A stretch of DNA of 31,951 nucleotides from MAG-120531 sp029242825 (lineage in GTDB: Bacteria > Bacteroidota > Bacteroidia > Flavobacteriales > Flavobacteriaceae), in NCBI GenBank assembly GCA_029242825.1, contig JAQWTF010000140.1:1-31951 (forward strand), written 5' to 3'. Below are positions 7,939 to 16,893 of the stretch, piece by piece. The notes under the pieces are model-generated. The model was given only the letters and a program-made list of their open reading frames with translations, searched no databases and had not been told where the DNA came from. A program made the position numbers and the translations under genes. How positions within the stretch are numbered: position 1 is the first letter of the stretch; every line of letters starts with the position of its first letter.

Positions 7939-8403
7939 GTGGTCTCACTAATAGGTACATATGATTGCAAGGCAGACGTAAAAGGGCGGGTAATGCTTCC
8001 TGTTGCGTTAAAGTCGCAATTGACCCCTATTTTGAAAGAAGGATTTGTCATTAAGAGAGCGGTTTTTAGAGATTGTCTGGAGTTGTATCCCATGGCGGAA
8101 TGGCAATTGTTGATGGAGAAGATGAATGAGAAAAACCGATTTGTAAAAAAGAACAACGACTTTATTAGAAGGTTTACTGCGGGAGTAAAAGTAGTAGAGG
8201 TAGACGGTAGTGGTCGTTTGCTCATTCCAAAGAATTTAATAGGGATTGCCCAAATAAGCCAGGAAGTGGTCTTGAGTGCGGCAATCAATATCATTGAAAT
8301 TTGGGACAAAGCACAATATGAAAATGTATTAGAGGAAACAGCACAGGACTTTGCAAGCCTGGCAGAAGAAGTCATGGGAGATGGAGAACACAGCCTATCA
8401 TAA
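7939..8403 (+). CDS. mraZ: transcriptional regulator MraZ
   Basis: MraZ is a small DNA-binding repressor made of two AbrB-like half-domains that oligomerises into a ring and controls the dcw cluster. In this 154-residue protein the first half carries IGTYDCKADVKGRVMLP (about 4-20) and the second carries VEVDGSGRLLIPKNL (about 90-105), the two characteristic DxxGRxxLP-type motifs. The start is GTG, chosen because homologues begin a few residues before IGTY and no ATG is available. It is the first gene of the operon and sits behind a matching GTGGN operator, so autoregulation is likely. rsmH begins inside its 3' end. Confidence 0.95.
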   Translation: MVSLIGTYDCKADVKGRVMLPVALKSQLTPILKEGFVIKRAVFRDCLELYPMAEWQLLMEKMNEKNRFVKKNNDFIRRFTAGVKVVEVDGSGRLLIPKNLIGIAQISQEVVLSAAINIIEIWDKAQYENVLEETAQDFASLAEEVMGDGEHSLS

Positions 8404-9307
8404 TCCAGTTATGCTGCAGGAAACTGTGGCAGGTTTGGCCATAGATCCCAATGGGGTTTATGTAGACGTCACATTTGGTGGTGGCGGACATAGCAAAGAG
8501 ATATTGCGACAGCTTGGCCCACAGGGGCGTTTGTTTGCCTTTGATCAGGATAAAGACGCTTTGGCCAATACATTGGCCGATGCCCGATTCACCCTCATTC
8601 CAGAAAATTTTAGGTTCATTAAGCAATTTCTCCGTTTTCACGGCATTAAGCAAGTGAATGGGATTTTAGCAGATTTTGGCGTGTCTTCTCATCAGTTCGA
8701 CGAGGGGTCAAGAGGATTTTCTACGCGCTTTGAGGGAGATTTAGATATGCGAATGAATCAGAATGCTGTGCTTACGGCAAAAGAAGTGGTGGGTTCCTAT
8801 GCCCATGATGATCTGGCCAATATGTTTTTCCAATACGGAGACTTGCGTAATTCAAAAGCTATTGCCACAGCGATTATTGCTTACAGAGAAAGCCAGCCTA
8901 TTGAAACCACTGCTCAGTTAAAGGAGGCTTTGGCTCCATTTCTAAAAGGATTTAATGACGCTAAAGTATTGGCCCCTATTTACCAGGCCATTAGAATTGA
9001 GGTAAATCAAGAGATTCAAGTCATTAAAGAATTTTTAATGCAAGTGCCAGATCTCCTATTGCCTGGAGGTCGATTAAGTGTGTTGAGTTACCATTCTTTA
9101 GAAGATAGATTGGTAAAGCGCTTTATTCGTGCAGGGCAATTTGAAGGAGAGCCAGAGAAAGATGTTTTTGGGCGTTTTGAGGTGCCTTTAAAAAAAGTAG
9201 GCGGCTTACAAATACCCTCAAAAGAAGAGCAACGTTTAAACACCCGTTCTCGAAGTGCTAAGCTTCGGGTAGCGGAAAAACCAAACAATACCCCTGAGAA
9301 AAAGTGA
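8381..9307 (+). CDS. rsmH: 16S rRNA m4C1402 methyltransferase RsmH (MraW)
   Basis: RsmH transfers a methyl group from S-adenosylmethionine to N4 of C1402 in 16S rRNA. The 308-residue protein has the SAM-binding loop DVTFGGGGHS (residues 29-38) and the family blocks LADFGVSSHQFD, DLDMRMN, and SYHSLEDRLVKRF near the C-terminus. I chose the ATG at 8381, which gives the usual HNPVML beginning; an earlier in-frame TTG at 8351 lies deeper inside mraZ and adds residues not seen in the family. The gene overlaps mraZ by 23 bp and its stop overlaps the GTG start of ftsL. Confidence 0.96.
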   Translation: MENTAYHNPVMLQETVAGLAIDPNGVYVDVTFGGGGHSKEILRQLGPQGRLFAFDQDKDALANTLADARFTLIPENFRFIKQFLRFHGIKQVNGILADFGVSSHQFDEGSRGFSTRFEGDLDMRMNQNAVLTAKEVVGSYAHDDLANMFFQYGDLRNSKAIATAIIAYRESQPIETTAQLKEALAPFLKGFNDAKVLAPIYQAIRIEVNQEIQVIKEFLMQVPDLLLPGGRLSVLSYHSLEDRLVKRFIRAGQFEGEPEKDVFGRFEVPLKKVGGLQIPSKEEQRLNTRSRSAKLRVAEKPNNTPEKK

Positions 9308-9627
9308 GAAAATCGCTGCTTAATATTTTAAAAGGTTCTTTTCTTATTGGAGACGACGCTCCAAAACACTGGCGTTTTTTTATTTATCTAGCAGTCTTAG
9401 GCGCACTGATGATCAGTGCTGCGCATGAATCTGAGCGCAAAGTGTATGAGATTGCTCGTCTGAGTCAGGAAGTGAAAGCTTTGAAGAACGAATATGTAGG
9501 ACTTAGATCAAGGCTGCAGCGTGCTCAGTTAGAGACTAGTGTGGCCAGAAAAGTCGCAGACCTAGGGATTTATCCTCCAGATAATCCAGCAGTGAAAATC
9601 GTAGTAAAAACAACGGATAAAAAATAA
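9304..9627 (+). CDS. ftsL: FtsL-like cell division protein
   Basis: This 107-residue single-pass membrane protein has a short cytoplasmic N-terminus, one transmembrane helix (about 23-40) and a periplasmic heptad-rich coiled coil (about 44-78). That layout and its place between rsmH and ftsI match FtsL, which links FtsQ to FtsW/FtsI at the septum. Sequence similarity in this family is weak, so the call rests mainly on topology and position. The GTG start overlaps the TGA of rsmH (GTGA), indicating translational coupling. No FtsB partner gene is in the window. Confidence 0.83.
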   Translation: MRKSLLNILKGSFLIGDDAPKHWRFFIYLAVLGALMISAAHESERKVYEIARLSQEVKALKNEYVGLRSRLQRAQLETSVARKVADLGIYPPDNPAVKIVVKTTDKK

Positions 9628-9632
9628 TAATA

Positions 9633-11639
9633 GTGCGAGAGAAACAAATTTTAACACGTCTGTATGTAGTGGTAGCCTTTTTGGTGGTGTTCTCCATTGC
9701 TATTGGCGCTTCTCTGGTTAAAACCCAAGTTTCAGATGGTGCTAAATACAGAAAGCTCGCATTAGAAAGGACTGAAAAAATTGTAACGATTGAACCCAGT
9801 AGGGGGAGCTTGTATTCAGACGACGGTAGTTTGTTGGCTACTTCTGTTTCCAGATATGAGATTAGATTTGACGCAGTAACTGTAGCGCCTAAGGATTTTG
9901 AAACGCATCTTGTTGCACTTTCAGATTCTTTAGGAGTTTTGCTTCAAAAGCCGGCAAATTATTTTGAACAAAAACTCAGAAAAGCAAGGGCCAATAAAAA
10001 CAGGTATGCCTTAATAGCCTCTAATTTAAGCTACGAGTCTTATAAGCGAATTAAATCTTTTCCATTGTTTTCAAAAGGGCCTTACAGAGGCGGTTTTGTG
10101 GTGACTCAAAAAACAGTTAGAGAGCATCCGCTCGGAGAGATGGCAGCAAGGAGTGTGGGTTTTGTGAGTTCAGATGCTAAGGGAAATATCACTCGAGTGG
10201 GTTTAGAAGGTGCTTTTGATGATTATTTAAAAGGCGTAGCAGGCAAGCGTCTCAAGCAAAAAATTGCCAAAGGTCAGTGGAAACCAATAGGAACCAGCAA
10301 TTTAAAAGAGCCGGAAGAGGGTGCAGACGTTGTCACTACAATTAATATTAATATTCAAGATATAGCGCACCATGCTCTATTGACTCAGTTAGAAAAATAC
10401 AAAGCAGACCACGGTACTGTAGTAGTGATGGAAACTAAAACAGGAGAAATAAAGGCGCTTTCTAATCTAGGAAGAAATGCCAATGGGCACTATTACGAGA
10501 GGCTTAATTACGCTATAGGAGAGTCTCATGAGCCAGGATCTACTTTTAAACTCATGTCTTTGGTCGTGGCATTAGAAGATAAAATTGTAGACACCGCCAC
10601 TGTAATAGATACGGAGCGTGGTAAATACAGGGTTTATGACCGGACAGTTAACGACTCAAAAAATGGTGGTTATGGACAGATTTCTGTAGCAAAGGCATTA
10701 AAGGTTTCCTCTAATACAGCATTTGCTAAACTCATACATGAAAATTATAAAGACAGGCCTAGTGATTATGTAGATCGTTTGCGCAATATGAATTTGCATG
10801 AAAAGCTAGGGCTTCCTGTGTTGGGAGAGGGAGATCCTGTGATCAGGTATCCTGGAGATAAAGGATGGTCTGGGGTCTCTCTGGCATGGATGTCTCATGG
10901 GTATGAGGTGTCTTTGACCCCCTTGCAAACCCTTACTTTTTACAACGCTATTGCCAATGATGGAGAAATGGTGAAGCCCAGATTGATCAAAGAAATAAGA
11001 AAAGGGGGTATTGTAGAGAAGCGTTTTGGTAAAACGGTCATTAATCCTTCCATATGTTCTAAAGAGACTGTGGTTCAGGTTAAACAAATCTTAAAAGATA
11101 TTGTAGAGAAAAAAGGGGGCACAGGCCACGGATTGTATGATCCGAATTTTTCAATGGCTGGCAAAACAGGTACTTGTCAAAAAGATTACACTTCAGGAGA
11201 CCCAAACAAGCTAAAATATATCTCCACTTTTTCGGGCTATTTTCCAGCAGACAATCCAGAGTATTCTTGTATTGTAGTGATTCATGAACCAGATAAATCT
11301 GTAGGCTACTACGGGGCAGATGTTTCTGGGCCTGTTTTTAAGGCCATTGCCCAAAAAATGTACACCTCTAAACTTATGGAAGTGCAAGTGGCCCAAGAGG
11401 CAGTTGCTTCTTTAGCTGTAAATGAATCCTTTGAAAATTATCACACTGTACTTGGGCATTCGACCCAGACCATCCCAGATGTAAAGGGAATGTCTGGTAT
11501 GGATGCTGTGGCTTTATTAGAAAACTTAGGTTGTGAGGTGGAAGTAAATGGTCATGGTCAGGTAGTGAGTCAATCTATGAATGCGGGAGTGCTTATTGAA
11601 AAAGGCACTAAAGTAGCCTTAAAATTATCTCGCTCATGA
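9633..11639 (+). CDS. ftsI: peptidoglycan transpeptidase FtsI (class B PBP) with PASTA domain
   Basis: FtsI cross-links septal peptidoglycan and works with the glycosyltransferase FtsW. The 668-residue protein has a membrane anchor (about 9-27), a PBP dimerisation domain starting near PSRGSLYSDDG, and a transpeptidase domain with S303xxK306 (PGSTFK), SxN at 359-361 (SSN) and KTG at 511-513. One PASTA-type domain (about 610-668) closes the protein, as in SpoVD-like PBPs and many Bacteroidota FtsI proteins; E. coli FtsI lacks it. The start is GTG, 5 bp after ftsL. The TGA overlaps the ATG of murE. Confidence 0.95.
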   Translation: MREKQILTRLYVVVAFLVVFSIAIGASLVKTQVSDGAKYRKLALERTEKIVTIEPSRGSLYSDDGSLLATSVSRYEIRFDAVTVAPKDFETHLVALSDSLGVLLQKPANYFEQKLRKARANKNRYALIASNLSYESYKRIKSFPLFSKGPYRGGFVVTQKTVREHPLGEMAARSVGFVSSDAKGNITRVGLEGAFDDYLKGVAGKRLKQKIAKGQWKPIGTSNLKEPEEGADVVTTININIQDIAHHALLTQLEKYKADHGTVVVMETKTGEIKALSNLGRNANGHYYERLNYAIGESHEPGSTFKLMSLVVALEDKIVDTATVIDTERGKYRVYDRTVNDSKNGGYGQISVAKALKVSSNTAFAKLIHENYKDRPSDYVDRLRNMNLHEKLGLPVLGEGDPVIRYPGDKGWSGVSLAWMSHGYEVSLTPLQTLTFYNAIANDGEMVKPRLIKEIRKGGIVEKRFGKTVINPSICSKETVVQVKQILKDIVEKKGGTGHGLYDPNFSMAGKTGTCQKDYTSGDPNKLKYISTFSGYFPADNPEYSCIVVIHEPDKSVGYYGADVSGPVFKAIAQKMYTSKLMEVQVAQEAVASLAVNESFENYHTVLGHSTQTIPDVKGMSGMDAVALLENLGCEVEVNGHGQVVSQSMNAGVLIEKGTKVALKLSRS

Positions 11640-13099
11640 AGGTGTTAAAAGACATATTATACGGCGTTTCTATTAATCAGTTGCAAGGCAGCACGATTAA
11701 GGAAGTGCAGGACGTATATTTCGATTCTCGCAAAGTTGGGCCTCAATCGCTTTTTGTAGCCACTAAAGGAGTTCAGGTAAATGGCCATGATTATATAGAA
11801 ACAGCTATTGAAAAAGGGGCCACTGTGATTGTTTGTGAAGACTTGCCTGGTTTTACTGATCCTGTGGTGACTTATGTAGTGGTGCCCAATAGTCAAGAAG
11901 CTTTAGGTGTTATGGCGGCCAATTGGTTTGACCATCCGTCTAAGAAACTTTCGCTCATTGGGGTAACTGGTACCAACGGTAAAACTACCGTAACCAGCTT
12001 ACTACATGCTTTGTTTACTAAAGCGGGATATCCTTCAGGACTCATCTCTACAATTAAGATTTTAGTGGGGGAGAAAGCTTATGAAACAGCCCACACTACA
12101 CCAGATGTGTGGACCATTAATGCTTACTTACAAGAAATGGTCTCAGAGGGACTTTCTTACTGTTTCATGGAGGTAAGCTCTCATGGAATTGCACAAATGC
12201 GTACTAAGGGATTGACTTTCGAAGGCGCAGTTTTTACCAATCTAAGTCAAGATCATTTAGATTATCACAAGACTTTTGCCAATTACAGAGACACCAAAAA
12301 ACTACTTTTTGACGGGCTTTCGGCCACGGCTTTTGCCTTAGTAAATTCAGATGACAAGAATGGCCTATTTATGCTGCAAAATACCAGGGCTAAAAAAATG
12401 AGCTATGGGCTAAAAGGGCTAGCAGATTTTAAGGTACAAATATTAGAGAATCAGTTTTCAGGTCAATTGCTCAAAATTGACCAACAAGAGGTTTGGACCA
12501 CACTTTTAGGTCAGTTTAATGCGTACAATGTGTTGGCAATTTACGCCACCGCAAGCCTTTTGGGATTAAACAAGCTAGAGGTGCTTCAGCATATCAGTAC
12601 GCTGGAGAATGTAGCGGGAAGGTTTCAGTATTTTATTTCTAAAAACCAGATCACGGCTATTGTGGATTATGCCCATACGCCAGATGCTTTAGATAATATA
12701 TTGACAACGATAGGCCAGATCAGAACAAAAAATGAGAAGCTCATTACTGTAGTAGGTTGTGGAGGAGATAGGGATCAAGGAAAGCGGCCTTTAATGGGAG
12801 CAATAGCAGCTGAAAAGAGTGATACCGTAATTCTCACTTCTGACAACCCCAGATCTGAGACGCCTATAGACATTATTGAACAGATGGAGGCGGGTGTTTC
12901 CCCAGTAGATATAAAAAAAGTTTTGGTAGTTGAAAATAGAAAACAAGCTATAAAAACCGCTTGTATGATGGCCACTTCAAAGGATATTATTTTAATCGCA
13001 GGGAAAGGACATGAAAAGTATCAGGACATTAAAGGTGTTAAGACTCCTTTTGATGACTATGACATTGTAAAGAATCATTTAGACCTCTTAGACCACTAA
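11636..13099 (+). CDS. murE: UDP-MurNAc-L-Ala-D-Glu:meso-DAP ligase MurE
   Basis: MurE adds the third amino acid to the peptidoglycan stem peptide in the cytoplasm. The 487-residue protein shows the Mur ligase ATP-binding motif GTNGKTT at 112-118, the central motif EVSSHG, and the C-terminal specificity motif DNPR at 403-406. DNPR is the signature of enzymes that use meso-diaminopimelate; lysine-adding MurE proteins differ there. The cell wall is therefore predicted to be DAP-type, as expected for a Gram-negative. The ATG overlaps the stop of ftsI by 4 bp; mraY follows after 25 bp. Confidence 0.96.
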   Translation: MKVLKDILYGVSINQLQGSTIKEVQDVYFDSRKVGPQSLFVATKGVQVNGHDYIETAIEKGATVIVCEDLPGFTDPVVTYVVVPNSQEALGVMAANWFDHPSKKLSLIGVTGTNGKTTVTSLLHALFTKAGYPSGLISTIKILVGEKAYETAHTTPDVWTINAYLQEMVSEGLSYCFMEVSSHGIAQMRTKGLTFEGAVFTNLSQDHLDYHKTFANYRDTKKLLFDGLSATAFALVNSDDKNGLFMLQNTRAKKMSYGLKGLADFKVQILENQFSGQLLKIDQQEVWTTLLGQFNAYNVLAIYATASLLGLNKLEVLQHISTLENVAGRFQYFISKNQITAIVDYAHTPDALDNILTTIGQIRTKNEKLITVVGCGGDRDQGKRPLMGAIAAEKSDTVILTSDNPRSETPIDIIEQMEAGVSPVDIKKVLVVENRKQAIKTACMMATSKDIILIAGKGHEKYQDIKGVKTPFDDYDIVKNHLDLLDH

Positions 13100-13124
13100 T
13101 CTAATCCAATAGAAGCGCAGTACT

Positions 13125-14342
13125 ATGTTGTATTATTTATTTGAATTTTTAGAAAAGCAATACCAATTTCCGGGGGCCAGTCTGTTTGGGTTTTTAACCT
13201 TCAGGGCTTCATTGGCCATTATTACTTCTCTATTAATTGCAACAGTATTTGGAAAAAAGATCATTGAATACCTTCAGTTAAAACAAATAGGCGAGACCGT
13301 TCGGGACCTTGGTTTGGCTGGTCAAAAACAAAAAGCGGGAACCCCAACTATGGGTGGCTTAATTATCATTATAGCCACTTTAGTTCCTGTTTTTCTCTTC
13401 GCTAAATTAGCCGAGATTTATATTGTGTTACTTATCGTAACTACGCTTTGGATGGGTGCGATAGGTTTTGTAGATGATTATATTAAAATCTTCAAAAAAG
13501 ACAAGGCCGGTTTAAAAGGGGTTTTTAAAGTCTTAGGGCAAGTAGTCCTTGGGCTTATCGTTGGAGCTACATTGTATTTTCATCCAGGTGTTACCATGAA
13601 AGAGGCGGTTGCGGTACCAAAAACAGAAGTGGTAAAGAGTCGTTTTTTAGGACCTGAAATAAAGTCTACTAAAACCACCATACCATTTACCAAAAACAAC
13701 GAATTAGAGTATAGTAATTGGATTTCTTGGGCGGGTGAAGGTGCAGAGAAGTACGCTTGGCTCATTTTTATTCCAGTAGTCATTTTTATAGTATCTGCAG
13801 TTTCTAACGGCGCAAATCTCACGGACGGTATAGACGGTTTGGCTGCGGGAACCTCTGCGATTATTGCGGTTACCTTGGGGGTGTTTGCTTGGATTTCAGG
13901 GAATGTTATTTTCTCTGACTACTTAGATATTATGTTTATCCCTAGGGTGGGTGAATTGGTGGTGTTTATTGCTGCTTTTGTAGGTGCACTGGTTGGCTTC
14001 TTATGGTATAATGCTTTTCCAGCACAAGTTTTTATGGGCGATACGGGTAGCTTAACTATTGGTGGAATTATAGCAGTTATTGCCATTATTATCAGAAAGG
14101 AATTACTTATCCCGCTTTTGTGCGGCGTCTTTTTCGCTGAGTCACTCTCTGTGATGTTGCAGGTGGGTTATTTTAAATACACCAAGAAAAAATTCGGTGA
14201 AGGGGTGCGTATTTTCCTCATGTCACCATTGCACCACCACTATCAGAAATTGGGCTATCACGAAAGTAAAATCGTGAGCAGATTTTGGATTGTGGGGATA
14301 TTATTGGCCGTCTTAACCATTGTGACCTTAAAACTGAGATAA
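13125..14342 (+). CDS. mraY: phospho-MurNAc-pentapeptide transferase MraY
   Basis: MraY makes lipid I by moving phospho-MurNAc-pentapeptide onto undecaprenyl phosphate in the inner membrane. The 405-residue protein is polytopic and carries the catalytic Asp pair in FVDDYIK (D117, D118), NLTDGIDGLAAG (231-242), the MGDTGS motif and the histidine cluster HHHYQKLGYHESK. It is longer than E. coli MraY (360 aa) mainly because of an extra hydrophilic loop at about 153-210, between membrane helices. Such a loop is, to my knowledge, usual in Bacteroidota. Its stop (TAA) shares one base with the ATG of murD. Confidence 0.96.
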   Translation: MLYYLFEFLEKQYQFPGASLFGFLTFRASLAIITSLLIATVFGKKIIEYLQLKQIGETVRDLGLAGQKQKAGTPTMGGLIIIIATLVPVFLFAKLAEIYIVLLIVTTLWMGAIGFVDDYIKIFKKDKAGLKGVFKVLGQVVLGLIVGATLYFHPGVTMKEAVAVPKTEVVKSRFLGPEIKSTKTTIPFTKNNELEYSNWISWAGEGAEKYAWLIFIPVVIFIVSAVSNGANLTDGIDGLAAGTSAIIAVTLGVFAWISGNVIFSDYLDIMFIPRVGELVVFIAAFVGALVGFLWYNAFPAQVFMGDTGSLTIGGIIAVIAIIIRKELLIPLLCGVFFAESLSVMLQVGYFKYTKKKFGEGVRIFLMSPLHHHYQKLGYHESKIVSRFWIVGILLAVLTIVTLKLR

Positions 14343-15694
14343 TGAAATTTCTAGCAGTTTTAGGTGCAGGGGAGAGTGGTGTTGGTGCCGCCCTTTTAGG
14401 GCAGCAACAAGGGTACCGTGTATTGGTGTCTGATCATGGCACTATTCAAGCTGCCTTTAAAAACGTTCTTGTACAAAATGAGATTCCTTGGGAAGAAAAT
14501 GGACACAGTGAAGCCGCTATTTTGGCAGCAGATCTTGTGGTTAAAAGCCCTGGTATTCCAGATACGGCACCCTTGGTTTTGGCATTGCGCCAGAAAGGGG
14601 TTCCGGTGATTGATGAGGTGGAATTTGCGGCTCGTTACACCGACGCTGTATTGATAGGTATTACTGGCAGCAACGGCAAAACCACCACGACCATGCTGAC
14701 CCATCATATTTTGAAATCCGACGGGAAGGCTGTCGCTATGGGGGGTAATATTGGCCTAAGCTTTGCGAAACTGGTGTATGAAGCCCATTTGCCAGAGGCT
14801 AAAAAGATAGATTACTACGTATTAGAGCTCAGTAGTTTTCAATTGGACAATATTGAAAATTTTAGGCCACATATCGCTGTAATCACCAATATATCTCCAG
14901 ATCATTTAGACCGATACGGTTATGATATGGATCTTTATACGGCTGCAAAGTTTCGCATATCAATGAATCAATTGCCTACGGATTATTTAATCTATGACGC
15001 AGATTGCGAGGTGATTGGAGCTGCTTTAGCTCAGTTTCCCGAAACAGGAAAAAGAATCCCATTTAGTACACAAAAAACAATTAATAATGGCGCCTGTCAA
15101 AAAGGCGAAAACATAGAAATAGCATTGGACCAAAAAACATTTAGCATGCAGATCAATACATTGGCCTTAGAGGGCACTCATAACGTTAAAAATACCATGG
15201 CAGCTTCCGCAGCAGCAGCCTTGGTTCAGATAAGAAAAGAAACCATACGCAATAGTGTGCAACATTTTCAAGGAGCGCCACATCGTTTAGAGAAAGTGCT
15301 TAAGATCCAGCATGTCATTTATATTAACGATTCAAAAGCAACCAATGTCAATGCTACTTTCTATGCATTAGACAGTGTTAAAACGCCTATGGTTTGGATT
15401 GTTGGAGGAGTAGACAAAGGAAATGACTATATGCCATTAATGTCCATGGTTAGAGAGAAGGTGAAAGCAATTATTTGCTTGGGGACAGATAATAACACAC
15501 TAAAATCAGTCTTTTCAAAGGCCACAGATATATTGGTAGAAACGACTTCTATGGATGAGGCCGTTAAAATAGCGTATAAAATTGCAGAAAAAGGCGAGAC
15601 GGTTTTGTTGTCTCCAGCCTGTGCGAGTTTTGATTTATTTAAAAATTACGAAGACAGGGGGGATCAGTTTAAAGCCGCTGTTAAAAACTTATAA
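14342..15694 (+). CDS. murD: UDP-MurNAc-L-alanine:D-glutamate ligase MurD
   Basis: MurD adds D-glutamate to UDP-MurNAc-L-Ala in the cytoplasm. In this 450-residue protein the N-terminal Rossmann-like domain starts LGAGESGVGAA, the ATP P-loop is GSNGKTT at 109-115, and the conserved ISPDHLDRYG block and C-terminal NDSKATN motif are present. I chose the ATG at 14342, which fits the family N-terminus and makes a TAATG junction with mraY; a TTG 57 bp upstream is in frame but adds residues with no counterpart. ftsW starts 2 bp after the stop. Confidence 0.96.
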   Translation: MKFLAVLGAGESGVGAALLGQQQGYRVLVSDHGTIQAAFKNVLVQNEIPWEENGHSEAAILAADLVVKSPGIPDTAPLVLALRQKGVPVIDEVEFAARYTDAVLIGITGSNGKTTTTMLTHHILKSDGKAVAMGGNIGLSFAKLVYEAHLPEAKKIDYYVLELSSFQLDNIENFRPHIAVITNISPDHLDRYGYDMDLYTAAKFRISMNQLPTDYLIYDADCEVIGAALAQFPETGKRIPFSTQKTINNGACQKGENIEIALDQKTFSMQINTLALEGTHNVKNTMAASAAAALVQIRKETIRNSVQHFQGAPHRLEKVLKIQHVIYINDSKATNVNATFYALDSVKTPMVWIVGGVDKGNDYMPLMSMVREKVKAIICLGTDNNTLKSVFSKATDILVETTSMDEAVKIAYKIAEKGETVLLSPACASFDLFKNYEDRGDQFKAAVKNL

Positions 15695-15696
15695 GA

Positions 15697-16893
15697 TTGG
15701 GCATATTTAAAAACATACAAGGAGATAAAGCCATGTGGGCGGTAGTAGCGCTATTGGCGCTCATATCTTTCTTGCCTGTGTATAGTGCCAGTGGTAACTT
15801 AGAAAATGTGGTGCAAAATGGTACGGCTATAGGTCACTTGGCAAAGCATGCATTTCTATTGGGTATGGGTTTTGTCATTATGTTTGGAATACATAAAATA
15901 CCCACTCATTTTTTTAAGGGACTTTCCCTCATAGGATTGCCTATAGTCTTGCTGTTATTGGTATACACCTTGGCGCAAGGAAGTACCATTGATGGTGCCA
16001 ATGCCAGTAGGTGGATTAAAATTCCCTTTACCTCTATAGGTTTTCAGACCTCTACCTTGGCCATGGTGGTTTTAATGGTCTATATAGCGCGGTATCTGTC
16101 TAAAATTAAAGACCAATCCATTCGGTTTACAGAATCTATACTGCCCTTGTGGTTGCCGGTTTTTAGTGTAGTTGCTTTGGTTTTTCCAGCCAATTTTTCT
16201 ACGGCTGCTATTCTTTTTTCCATGGTCATGATGCTTTGTTTTATTGGAGGCTACCCATTTAAATACCTTTTAGGGATAGCCACGACGGGTCTGGTTATGG
16301 GCGCATTGTTTGTCATGACTGCAAAGGCTTTTCCTGGGCTTTTTCCCAATAGGGTAGACACTTGGATGAGTCGTATTGAAAATTTTTCTTCAGATGAAAT
16401 TACCGAGGCAGATTACCAGGTAGAGCGGGCTAAAATTGCTATTGCAACCGGAGGTGTTTTTGGATTAGGGGCAGGAAAAAGCGTGATGAAAAACTTTTTA
16501 CCTCAGAGCTCATCGGATTTTATTTTTGCCATTATTATTGAGGAATACGGTATGATAGGAGGCTTTATTGTTTTGGGTCTATACTTGTTTTTACTCATTA
16601 GAATCATAGTTATAGCCAATGGGGCACCTACTTTTTTTGCTAAACTCATCGCTTTAGGGGTGGGTTTACCTATTGTATTTCAGGCTTTTATTAATATGGG
16701 GGTGGCCGTGTCTCTTTTGCCGGTGACTGGGCAAACCCTGCCGCTCATCAGTAGTGGTGGAACCTCTATTTGGATGACTTGTTTGGCCCTGGGAATTATA
16801 CTAAGTGCGAGTAATAAAAAGGCCCAAACGGCACCAGAAGCAGTTACAGAAGAAACGACAAACCCTTTAGAAATATTAAGTGAGCAGCTATAA
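15697..16893 (+). CDS. ftsW: septal peptidoglycan glycosyltransferase FtsW (SEDS family)
   Basis: FtsW polymerises lipid II at the division site together with FtsI. The 398-residue protein is polytopic with about ten hydrophobic segments. SEDS-family landmarks include LPVYSASG near the N-terminus and the late block NMGVAVSLLPVTGQTLPLIS followed by SGGTS. The start is TTG, 2 bp after murD; it retains the conserved KNIQGDK segment ahead of the first helix, which the next ATG (residue 13) would lose. The C-terminal tail is short and polar, and murG begins within it, overlapping by 14 bp. Confidence 0.95.
   Translation: MGIFKNIQGDKAMWAVVALLALISFLPVYSASGNLENVVQNGTAIGHLAKHAFLLGMGFVIMFGIHKIPTHFFKGLSLIGLPIVLLLLVYTLAQGSTIDGANASRWIKIPFTSIGFQTSTLAMVVLMVYIARYLSKIKDQSIRFTESILPLWLPVFSVVALVFPANFSTAAILFSMVMMLCFIGGYPFKYLLGIATTGLVMGALFVMTAKAFPGLFPNRVDTWMSRIENFSSDEITEADYQVERAKIAIATGGVFGLGAGKSVMKNFLPQSSSDFIFAIIIEEYGMIGGFIVLGLYLFLLIRIIVIANGAPTFFAKLIALGVGLPIVFQAFINMGVAVSLLPVTGQTLPLISSGGTSIWMTCLALGIILSASNKKAQTAPEAVTEETTNPLEILSEQL

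Noticed and set aside
7917..8375. Long minus-strand frame opposite mraZ
   Set aside because: It is a shadow of mraZ, whose two DxxGRxxLP motifs, operon position and operator are clear.
8351..8380. Earlier TTG start for rsmH inside mraZ
   Set aside because: The added residues do not resemble RsmH N-termini, while the ATG at 8381 gives the usual beginning before HNPVML.
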